This document shows, one piece after another, positions 1 to 4,814 of a stretch of DNA of 6,406 nt. Position numbers and translations under genes: made by a program. Below the pieces are notes generated by a model that was not told where the DNA came from, ran no database searches, and saw nothing but the letters and a program-made list of their open reading frames with translations. Source of the stretch: Clostridiales bacterium (GTDB lineage Bacteria > Bacillota_A > Clostridia > Oscillospirales > Acutalibacteraceae). How positions within the stretch are numbered: the first letter of the stretch is position 1; each line of letters begins with the position of its first letter. Where the stretch lies: NCBI GenBank assembly GCA_009774735.1, contig VSOH01000090.1:1-6406 (forward strand). The letters are read 5' to 3'.

Positions 1-123
1 GAGTACAGATAAAACTCTTTTTACAGAATCTTATCGGGTTCCTTACTTTGTCGTTGTTTAATTTTCAAGGTCCTTATGCATTCGTTTGAGAAGCTTTGTT
101 TTGTTGTTTCTCTCTCGAGTGCT
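1..123 (-). other. Leader of a probable rRNA operon (gene itself off the left edge)
   Basis: Read leftward, this is the transcribed stretch downstream of a consensus sigma-A promoter. It has no open frame with a ribosome binding site. It contains a boxA-like motif at 59-73 and otherwise AC-rich, weakly structured sequence, the usual look of the leader before 16S rRNA in Firmicutes. The mature rRNA is not in the window, so its identity as 16S is inferred. A tRNA or other stable-RNA operon is the alternative. Confidence 0.55.
59..73 (-). promoter_or_regulatory. boxA-like antitermination motif in the rRNA leader
   Basis: The minus strand reads GGACCTTGAAAATTA. This resembles the Bacillus rrn boxA (TGTTCTTTGAAAAC type), the RNA site bound by NusB/NusE that lets polymerase resist termination in rRNA operons. 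It lies about 50-60 bases downstream of the predicted transcription start, where such motifs are expected. The match covers the CTTTGAAAA core with one change. Confidence 0.5.
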
Positions 124-128
124 TTGCA

Positions 129-188
129 ATAATACCACAATGATTCGAAGATGTCAACACTTTTTTCTAAGTTTTTTTCAAGTTTTTT
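129..188 (-). promoter_or_regulatory. Strong sigma-A promoter with UP-like phased A-tracts
   Basis: On the minus strand, TTGACA (152-157) is separated by exactly 17 bases from TATTAT (129-134), giving a start near 121-123. Just upstream are three A-tracts (minus strand; 161-166, 172-178 and 183-188) whose starts are 11 bases apart. They are in helical phase and typical of an UP element or intrinsically bent DNA at rRNA promoters. The small gene at 305-535 ends well before it, so this promoter serves a transcript leaving the left edge. Confidence 0.8.
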
Positions 189-225
189 CACACCTTGCCA
201 GGTGTTTCTAAATCATACAATATGT

Positions 226-269
226 AGGGTATATATAGTTAATATACCTTAATCAACTATATATACCCT
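226..269. repeat. Perfect 15-bp AT-rich inverted repeat
   Basis: Arms 226-240 (AGGGTATATATAGTT) and 255-269 (its exact reverse complement) flank a 14-base loop. It lies 36 bases past the stop of the small gene at 305-535 and about 70 bases upstream of the rRNA-type promoter. No T-tract follows the hairpin on either strand, so it is not a standard intrinsic terminator. It could be a weak terminator, an RNA 3'-end protecting stem or a protein-binding dyad. Confidence 0.5.
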
Positions 270-304
270 TAAACACTGCATTTGCCACATTATACAGTAT
301 ATAT

Positions 305-535
305 CTATACCGTTCTATGATTATCAGGCATATATTTCTGCACCTTTTTCAATGCATTATCTATATCATTATAATAAATATTAAAATCAAATATAGTTAT
401 TTTATCATCGTCTGTTGATGCAATCTTTGTATTTTCATCAAAGCCAAATGATTTAGTATTATAATATGCAACGCTTAAACCGCCGCATAATACAATAGCA
501 GCACAGCAAATAATTGCAGCAATCTTCTTTTTCAA
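305..535 (-). CDS. Small secreted or membrane-anchored protein, coupled to spoIIP
   Basis: I do not recognise a family. The 76-residue product starts with KKK and has a hydrophobic segment at about residues 5-22. This is followed by S21-V22-A23, a plausible signal peptidase I site, so it is either exported (mature part about 53 residues, mildly acidic in the middle) or held by the N-terminal helix. The cysteines at 10, 11 and 17 do not form a convincing lipobox. The start is TTG (533-535): an in-frame TGA lies a few codons upstream and no ATG or GTG intervenes. Its ribosome binding site AGGTGA (541-546) overlaps the TAG stop of spoIIP, and the gap between the genes is 8 bases, so translation is probably coupled and the gene probably shares the spoIIP transcript. 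A sporulation role is inference from position only. Confidence 0.7.
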   Translation of the reverse strand: MKKKIAAIICCAAIVLCGGLSVAYYNTKSFGFDENTKIASTDDDKITIFDFNIYYNDIDNALKKVQKYMPDNHRTV

Positions 536-543
536 ACAATCAC

Positions 544-1695
544 CTATTTTTCAACGTATTCTTCTTTTAGAAGCTCTCCGAGTGCAGTAGCAAACAATCT
601 TGCAGAATAGCAGGCCTCATCAAGCGTATTTCCATCTGTACCGACTTCAAGCAGAAATGAATTTTTGGTTTCAAACATATTATACTTGCGCTCTGCAAAA
701 AGCATAGGACGCATAAGTCCCGAATACATTTCCTCCACCTTATTCTGAACAGCTAAATCAAATCTAAGGTTATATTCCCAGTTTGGATAGTTTTCAACAC
801 TGCCGTATTCCGCACCGGCAATAATCATCATTCTTGCAGCCTTTTTTCCGTTTATTGTTGCGGTAGGCTTAACCTTAGTATTATTATCATATGTAATATC
901 ATCACGGTGCACATCAATTGTTATTTCTATTGACGGATATTCCTCAAGATATTTTTCAATATTTTTTCGTGATGACTCATAAGCACCGCTGTAATTTTCA
1001 TCATGAATATCTGTATCATGGATAACCTTGAAGCCCTGAAGCTCAAGATACTTCACAAGCTCGTCTCCCACCCTCACCATATTCTTTGCATTATCCTTTG
1101 AGCGAAGGTCGAGAGACTCTGTATAATAACCCGCATCAAGAAGTGTATAGCTTTCTGTGGTATGACTGTGGTAAACAAGAATAGTCGGTTTTGAAATATC
1201 CTGAATACTGAGGTCTGCCTTCTGTTTAAGGAGCTCTTCAATATTAGGCTCATAAAACGATGATGGTATTTTGCTCTGGATTTCCACACGGTCGTGAGAA
1301 ATTAAGGTTCCCCCGCCGAAGTAATCCTCCTCACTCGTTTTGCCTTTTACCTTTTCGTCTTTAATCTTTTTTTCTGCATCACTCATCAGCTTTGCTATAT
1401 CATCAGGTATTTTGGTAATGTCGGAATAAAGGTCGCTGTCCTTCCCTTTTATTCCATCAGTTGACCTGCTGGCACTTATTGCTGCGGTGTTATTAGTATT
1501 ATCACTTTTTTCCGTTTTAGCAGTCGTTTTTTCAGTAATTTTTTCCATATTAATCTGTGGTGAAAATACAGCCGCTACACCTGAACTGATTGTTCCGATC
1601 TGTGAGGCATAACCCGGGGCAGTATTTATAATGATTGCAATAACACAAACAGCAGCAACAACATTCGCAAGATAGATTAATAAATCCTTTTTCAT
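544..1695 (-). CDS. spoIIP: Stage II sporulation protein P, septal peptidoglycan hydrolase
   Basis: SpoIIP is an amidase/endopeptidase that, with SpoIID and SpoIIM, thins septal peptidoglycan and drives engulfment of the forespore. The 383-residue product has a membrane helix at about residues 5-24 after a MKK start. A low-complexity Thr/Lys/Asn/Ser linker follows (about 50-120). The C-terminal catalytic domain (about 165-380) shows the family signature YHSHTTES (H176, H178, E181), a second metal-site-like DVHRD (261-265), and LLEVGTDGNTLDEA (348-361). Length and layout are typical. The ATG start (1693-1695) has GGTGAG four bases upstream. The gene lies 105 bases after gpr, the same order as in Bacillus. 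I found no convincing sigma-E or sigma-F promoter in that gap, so read-through from gpr is possible. The 76-residue gene follows immediately. Confidence 0.95.
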   Translation of the reverse strand: MKKDLLIYLANVVAAVCVIAIIINTAPGYASQIGTISSGVAAVFSPQINMEKITEKTTAKTEKSDNTNNTAAISASRSTDGIKGKDSDLYSDITKIPDDIAKLMSDAEKKIKDEKVKGKTSEEDYFGGGTLISHDRVEIQSKIPSSFYEPNIEELLKQKADLSIQDISKPTILVYHSHTTESYTLLDAGYYTESLDLRSKDNAKNMVRVGDELVKYLELQGFKVIHDTDIHDENYSGAYESSRKNIEKYLEEYPSIEITIDVHRDDITYDNNTKVKPTATINGKKAARMMIIAGAEYGSVENYPNWEYNLRFDLAVQNKVEEMYSGLMRPMLFAERKYNMFETKNSFLLEVGTDGNTLDEACYSARLFATALGELLKEEYVEK

Positions 1696-1703
1696 TTACT
1701 CAC

Positions 1704-1733
1704 CATATATATAGTATTATACATATATATATG
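1704..1733 (-). promoter_or_regulatory. AU-rich hairpin next to the spoIIP ribosome binding site
   Basis: CATATATAT (1704-1712) and its reverse complement (1725-1733) can pair around a 12-base loop. The spoIIP ribosome binding site GGTGAG begins next to the stem at 1703, so folding could influence translation. The loop contains TATAAT on the minus strand, but the only TTGACA-like hexamer sits about 20 bases upstream, too far for a good sigma-A promoter. The stem is all A/U apart from one pair and may simply reflect base composition. Confidence 0.3.
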
Positions 1734-1752
1734 AAAAAATTTGTCATTAAAG

Positions 1753-1775
1753 AACCGCAGTGAATTCACTTGGTT
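1753..1775 (-). terminator. Possible weak terminator or operator dyad after gpr
   Basis: A perfect 12-base palindrome AGTGAATTCACT (1759-1770) is extended by AACC (1753-1756) and GGTT (1772-1775) with a small internal bulge. On the minus strand, a run of six T follows about 12 bases later (near 1735-1740). That is too far for a classical intrinsic terminator, so partial termination between gpr and spoIIP is only a possibility. A protein-binding dyad is equally plausible. Confidence 0.3.
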
Positions 1776-1800
1776 AAATAATTATATATACATTATATTG

Positions 1801-2625
1801 TCAGCCTACAAGTGAGAACAAATCCTGCGGCGACAGATTTTTATGCAGACATGTATTAATCGACATACCGATAAGTTTTGAGCCCTGCTCAATAATTCTG
1901 TCAATCTCTCTCGGAGTAACAAACATAGAACCGTCAGAGCAGTCATCAAGCAGCGCAGTCGAAAGCACTGTAGGTATACCCATTGAAATAACAGGAACAC
2001 CAAGGGTTTTTTCTGATATTTCATACCTATGATTCCCTACACCTGAACCGGGTGAAATACCTGTATTTGACATTTGCACGGTTGAACCGAGTCTGTCTTT
2101 AGATGTCGCAGCCAAAGCATCTACAACAATCACACAGGATGGTTTAATTGTGCTTACAACACCACCAACAAGCTCGGCAGATTCAATACCCGTATCACCA
2201 AGAACTCCTGTCGGAATATTTGATACATTAAAAAAATCCTTAAATATTTCATTTTTATTTTCACCCTGCATTAAATGACGTGTTGCAATAACATAATCAT
2301 TTACTTTGGGTCCAAGTGCATCAGCCGTTATATCAAGATTACCGACACCTGCAACAAGCACTGAGGACATATCCTTTGGCAAAAGAGAATTTAAAACCGA
2401 AGATAAATCTTCAAGCCTGCCGTCAAATAAATCTGTATCGCTCAAAAACGAGGGCAAGGAATAGGTAATGTATGTTCCGATTGGTTTGCCAAGCACCTGA
2501 GCACCATTTTCATTAATCACTTTTACAGTGGTTATATTTTTATCTTCTTTTACAATAACCCCGTCAATCGCTGTTTTATTGACAGATTCGTATGATTCAA
2601 CTGCTAAATCGGTTCTGTTAGCCAC
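1801..2625 (-). CDS. gpr: GPR germination protease (family A25)
   Basis: GPR is made in the forespore as a zymogen and degrades DNA-binding small acid-soluble spore proteins when the spore germinates. Hallmarks, numbered from the start chosen here: RTDLA (4-8), the region where Bacillus GPR cleaves itself; NLDITADALGPKV with D102; PTGVLGDTGIE; VVDALAATS with D169; and a segment ending NTGISPGSGVGNHR. The aspartates of the DALGP and DALAA motifs match the pair proposed as catalytic in Bacillus. I place the start at GTG 2623-2625 because GGGTGA (2631-2636) lies five bases upstream of it; the GTG at 2632-2634 falls inside that site. The product is 274 residues, clearly shorter than the roughly 370 of Bacillus, with only a few residues before RTDLA. 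It is divergent from rpsT and upstream of spoIIP, the classical neighbourhood. Confidence 0.95.
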   Translation of the reverse strand: MANRTDLAVESYESVNKTAIDGVIVKEDKNITTVKVINENGAQVLGKPIGTYITYSLPSFLSDTDLFDGRLEDLSSVLNSLLPKDMSSVLVAGVGNLDITADALGPKVNDYVIATRHLMQGENKNEIFKDFFNVSNIPTGVLGDTGIESAELVGGVVSTIKPSCVIVVDALAATSKDRLGSTVQMSNTGISPGSGVGNHRYEISEKTLGVPVISMGIPTVLSTALLDDCSDGSMFVTPREIDRIIEQGSKLIGMSINTCLHKNLSPQDLFSLVG

Positions 2626-2657
2626 AAATATCACCCAAATATAATGTTTTTTAATAA

Positions 2658-2687
2658 AAGTATGCCCAAAAATAAAAAAATACTTGC
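2658..2687 (-). promoter_or_regulatory. Candidate forespore (sigma-F/sigma-G type) promoter of gpr
   Basis: On the minus strand GCAAG (2683-2687) is followed after 15 bases by GGGCATACT (2659-2667), which fits the sigma-F -10 pattern GGnnAnAnT. The same element reads as GCAAG-18-CATACTT, close to the sigma-G pattern. The -35 has one mismatch in either reading. The predicted start near 2650 leaves a short leader before GGGTGA. The known forespore expression of gpr supports the call. Its -35 overlaps that of the rpsT promoter on the other strand. Confidence 0.45.
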
Positions 2688-2712
2688 ATTTTTAAACAAG
2701 GTGTGATAATAT
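2684..2712 (+). promoter_or_regulatory. Probable sigma-A promoter of rpsT
   Basis: TTGCAT (2684-2689) can pair with TAATAT (2707-2712, spacer 17), or with an extended TGTGATAAT (2702-2710, -10 hexamer GATAAT at 2705-2710, spacer 15). Both give a start near 2718. The leader of about 65 bases holds a mini-hairpin GGGT-AAA-ACCC (2737-2747) ahead of the ribosome binding site. The exact -10 is uncertain, but this is the only good candidate in the gap. Confidence 0.55.
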
Positions 2713-2782
2713 ACATTAGCATTGAAAACATAAAAGGGGTAAAACCCTGTATACCTATTCTACCTTCAAAGGAGTGAAAACT

Positions 2783-3037
2783 ATGCCAAACATTAAGTCT
2801 GCAAAGAAAAGAGTAAAGGTTAATGCTGTAAAGGCTGCTAACAACAAGGCTACTAACTCAGCACTTAAGACTGCTATCAAGAAGGCTAATGCCGCTATTG
2901 AAACAAACGCAGATAACAAAGATGCTCTTGTTAAGGACGCTGTTAAAAAGATTGATCAGGCTGCAGCTAAAAATCTTATCCACAAGAATTGTGCAGCAAG
3001 AAAGAAGAGCAATCTTACAAAAAAAGCTAACGCTTAA
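2783..3037 (+). CDS. rpsT: 30S ribosomal protein bS20
   Basis: bS20 is a primary 16S rRNA-binding protein of the small subunit body. The 84-residue product begins MPNIKSAKKRVKV, the characteristic S20 N-terminus. It continues as a lysine/alanine-rich helical protein with the conserved IHKNCAARKKSNL segment near its end (K-N-x-A-A-R-x-K-S). The ATG at 2783 is preferred over an in-frame GTG at 2774 because the latter overlaps the ribosome binding site GGAG (2771-2774), which lies eight bases before the ATG. It is a single-gene unit with its own promoter and terminator, divergent from gpr, as in Bacillus. Confidence 0.97.
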   Translation: MPNIKSAKKRVKVNAVKAANNKATNSALKTAIKKANAAIETNADNKDALVKDAVKKIDQAAAKNLIHKNCAARKKSNLTKKANA

Positions 3038-3053
3038 TCTTGACTGAAAAAGT

Positions 3054-3085
3054 AACTCCTATTTTTTAATAGGAGTTTATTTTTT
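3054..3085 (+). terminator. Intrinsic terminator of rpsT
   Basis: A perfect 10-bp stem (AACTCCTATT at 3054-3063 with AATAGGAGTT at 3068-3077) has a TTTT loop and is followed by TATTTTTT. It begins 16 bases past the rpsT stop. Its T-tract nearly abuts the -35 of the next promoter. Confidence 0.9.
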
Positions 3086-3088
3086 GTC

Positions 3089-3117
3089 TTGACTTTATCC
3101 GATATTCAATTTATAAT
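3089..3117 (+). promoter_or_regulatory. Sigma-A promoter of the 91-residue membrane protein gene
   Basis: TTGACT (3089-3094) and TATAAT (3112-3117) are separated by 17 bases, which is near consensus. Transcription should start around 3124, giving a leader of about 25 bases that contains the AAAGGGG ribosome binding site. This suggests strong vegetative expression independent of rpsT. Confidence 0.8.
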
Positions 3118-3149
3118 AAATACAGATACTTGAAAGGGGTATAAAAATT

Positions 3150-3425
3150 ATGGATTTCAAAAAGATTATTAAAGTAATCAGTGCAATCGTCGCTTTAGCT
3201 GCACTTGCAGCAGCTGTTGTTTTAGCTGTAAAAAAACTGACCGGTGGTTCTAAAGAACCTGAGTATTTTGATGATAACGAGTTCTTTGAGTGTGACAATG
3301 AAATCGAGATCGTTGAAGCTAAGGCTGAAGAAACAGTAGTTGAAGAAGCACCTGCTAAGGAAGCTGCTCCTAAAAAGAAGGCTCCCGCAAAGAAAAAGGC
3401 TGCTAAAAAAGCTGACGCTGAATAA
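3150..3425 (+). CDS. Small membrane protein with acidic middle and Lys/Ala-rich tail
   Basis: I do not recognise a named family. The 91 residues divide into three parts: an N-terminal membrane helix (about 9-27, rich in Ala, Val, Leu and Ile, with KK on both sides); a strongly acidic segment (about 36-67, with PEYFDDNEFFECDNE and only one cysteine); and a basic Pro/Ala/Lys tail (about 68-88) with KKK-AP-AKKK-AAKK spacing like histone H1 or nucleic-acid-binding tails. The helix is too far from a cleavage motif to look like a secretion signal, so a single-pass anchor is likely. Side of the membrane is unclear. The ATG start has AAAGGGG about ten bases upstream. It has a near-consensus promoter and a strong terminator, so it is probably well expressed as a single gene. 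Binding of nucleic acid or anionic polymer by the tail is a guess from composition. Confidence 0.85.
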   Translation: MDFKKIIKVISAIVALAALAAAVVLAVKKLTGGSKEPEYFDDNEFFECDNEIEIVEAKAEETVVEEAPAKEAAPKKKAPAKKKAAKKADAE

Positions 3426-3442
3426 TGAATCACAAATGTTAA

Positions 3443-3488
3443 AAGGGACTGTCTCGCGAACAAGTGAGACAGTCCCTTCTATTTTTTT
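3443..3488. terminator. Strong bidirectional terminator between convergent genes
   Basis: Thirteen perfect base pairs (AAGGGACTGTCTC at 3443-3455 with 3466-3478) are extended by a G-U and a C-G pair around a GAACAA loop. On the plus strand TTTTTTT follows at 3482-3488, ending the 91-residue gene. On the minus strand the stem is followed only by TTTT, so it could also end the rlmH transcript, whose stop lies 6 bases before it. One hairpin appears to serve both converging units. Confidence 0.9.
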
Positions 3489-3493
3489 ATCAA

Positions 3494-3973
3494 TTATTTA
3501 TGATACTTAGAATTGTTTGAAATGGAAAAGGCTCTGTATATCTGCTCCAGCAGCACCATCCGTGCAAGCTGATGAGGCAAAGTCATTTTGCCAAATGACA
3601 GTTTATACCTCCCTGCTGATTTTACAGACTCGCTCAAACCGAATGACCCGCCGATAACAAAACAGAGATGAGAGCTGTTCATTGATATATTTTCAATCAG
3701 CCTTGAAAAATCGGTGCTTGAATATTCTTTGCCTTCAATACAAAGCGGTATAACGGCAGCCCCTTTGGGAATTTTAGAAAGAATACGTTCTCCCTCTTTT
3801 TGAATAACATGATTTATTTCACTTTGGCTCGGATTATCGGAGGCACGTTCTTCGGAAACCTCCACAACATTAACCTTAGCAAAAGCACCCAGTCTTTTAA
3901 TATATTCGCCGCAGCCGTCACGAAGATAGCTTTCCTTTAATTTTCCTACTGCAATAACCGTTACATTTATCAT
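3494..3973 (-). CDS. rlmH: 23S rRNA pseudouridine-1915 N3-methyltransferase RlmH
   Basis: RlmH is a SPOUT-fold methyltransferase that uses S-adenosylmethionine to methylate N3 of pseudouridine 1915 in helix 69 of 23S rRNA on assembled 70S ribosomes. The 159-residue length is typical. The N-terminus MINVTVIAVGKLKESYL, the cofactor-loop FVIGGSFGLS (105-114) and the knot segment LSFGKMTLPHQLARMVLLEQ (125-144) followed by IYRA are diagnostic. The protein ends in the conserved YHK. The ATG (3971-3973) overlaps the TGA of the upstream gene as ATGA, so translation is likely coupled to the WalJ-like gene. It is last in its unit, before the shared terminator. Confidence 0.96.
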   Translation of the reverse strand: MINVTVIAVGKLKESYLRDGCGEYIKRLGAFAKVNVVEVSEERASDNPSQSEINHVIQKEGERILSKIPKGAAVIPLCIEGKEYSSTDFSRLIENISMNSSHLCFVIGGSFGLSESVKSAGRYKLSFGKMTLPHQLARMVLLEQIYRAFSISNNSKYHK

Positions 3974-4758
3974 AGTACAATTCCCTGTTCTGTGCTTTCA
4001 GGTGATGCAACATAGAGCCTGAAATCACTTTCCTCACGCAGTCCTATTTCGTCAAGAACAGCAATGGCGTTCTGTCTTGCAAGATGCGGCATATTATTCT
4101 CCCTGCTCAAATGTGACAAAACAAAACGTGTTGTTCCCGACTGAGCCAGTTCCTTGATAAATTCACCGCAGGCAAAATTAGACAGGTGTCCCCTTGTGCC
4201 GAGTATTCTCTGTTTTAGGTAATAGGGATACGGTCCCGTTTCAACCATAGAGGTTTCGTGATTTGACTCAACAAAAATCAAATCAACACCGCTGCATATT
4301 TCCTTTGCATTATCGGTAACATATCCTGTATCCGTACACACCGCTGCACTTCTGCCATTGGGCAGCTCAAGTCTGTAGCCAACACAGTCCTGACTGTCAT
4401 GACTCTGCTTAAAGGCTTTTATTTCAACACCGCCAAGCTCCATTCGGTAATCAATTTTTTCTATATGTACCTTATCATTAATTATGTTCTTATTATCCAT
4501 AGCATCAATACAAGAGTCAGCAGCAAACACAGGGGTATTGTGCCTTGATGCAAACACACGCAAGCCCGCTGTATGGTCATTATGCTCATGGGTAATCAAT
4601 ATGCCATCAATGCTTTCAGGAGCAACCCCCCGCTGAAGCAGTGCAGTTTCACACCTTTTGGCGGATACGCCAATGTCTACAAGAAAATTATGACCCTTTG
4701 ACGAAATTAATATTGAATTACCGCTGCTTCCCGAAAAAAGCTGACATACCTTTGACAT
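3970..4758 (-). CDS. walJ: WalJ/YycJ-type metallo-beta-lactamase-fold hydrolase
   Basis: This is a metal-dependent hydrolase of the YycJ/WalJ branch, with proposed nuclease activity; in Firmicutes it is usually encoded near walRK and rlmH. The N-terminus MSKVCQLFSGSSGNS is characteristic. Metal-binding motifs, numbered from the ATG: HEHNDH (57-62), H120 in QSHDSQDCVGY, D143 in CTDTG, H167 in ESNHE, GHLSN (190-194), and H216 in SHLSRENN. The product is 262 residues, the usual family size. The ATG at 4756-4758 is chosen because GGAGAG (4763-4768) sits four bases upstream; an in-frame TTG at 4768-4770 overlaps that site. It overlaps rlmH by four bases. The murA terminator hairpin ends only about 20 bases upstream, leaving no room for a local promoter, so expression must come by read-through or from inside murA. 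Confidence 0.9.
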   Translation of the reverse strand: MSKVCQLFSGSSGNSILISSKGHNFLVDIGVSAKRCETALLQRGVAPESIDGILITHEHNDHTAGLRVFASRHNTPVFAADSCIDAMDNKNIINDKVHIEKIDYRMELGGVEIKAFKQSHDSQDCVGYRLELPNGRSAAVCTDTGYVTDNAKEICSGVDLIFVESNHETSMVETGPYPYYLKQRILGTRGHLSNFACGEFIKELAQSGTTRFVLSHLSRENNMPHLARQNAIAVLDEIGLREESDFRLYVASPESTEQGIVL

Positions 4759-4778
4759 AAAACTCTCCAAATTCCAAC

Positions 4779-4807
4779 AAAAAAGCGTATCATCCAGATA
4801 CGCTTTT
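4779..4807 (-). terminator. Intrinsic terminator or attenuator after murA
   Basis: On the minus strand AAAAGCGTATC and GATACGCTTTT form an 11-bp stem around a 5-base loop, continued into six T (4779-4784). It lies seven bases past the murA stop and about 20 bases before the walJ-like start codon. Because that gene has no obvious promoter of its own, the hairpin may pass a fraction of transcripts. Confidence 0.75.
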
Positions 4808-4814
4808 AATTTAA

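Noticed and set aside
455..535. Lipoprotein signal in the 76-residue protein
   Set aside because: The residues before each cysteine (AII, CII/IC and IVL) do not fit the L-[AS]-[GA]-C lipobox.
2626..2634. GTG start giving GPR three extra residues
   Set aside because: It lies within GGGTGA, the ribosome binding site for the next GTG, and has no binding site of its own.
2640..2665. GCATA and CATTATA as a sigma-G promoter for gpr
   Set aside because: Both boxes match well, but the spacer is 14 bases rather than about 18, and the start would fall within the ribosome binding site.
2774..2782. GTG start nine bases upstream of the rpsT ATG
   Set aside because: The GTG overlaps the GGAG ribosome binding site, and S20 proteins begin MPNIKSAKKR.
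3095..3463. 122-codon open frame on the minus strand opposite the small membrane protein gene
   Set aside because: It is antisense to the Ala/Lys-rich gene, begins inside the shared terminator region and has no ribosome binding site; the plus-strand gene has promoter, binding site and terminator.
4759..4770. TTG start giving the walJ-like protein four extra residues
   Set aside because: It overlaps the GGAGAG ribosome binding site that is correctly placed for the ATG at 4756-4758.
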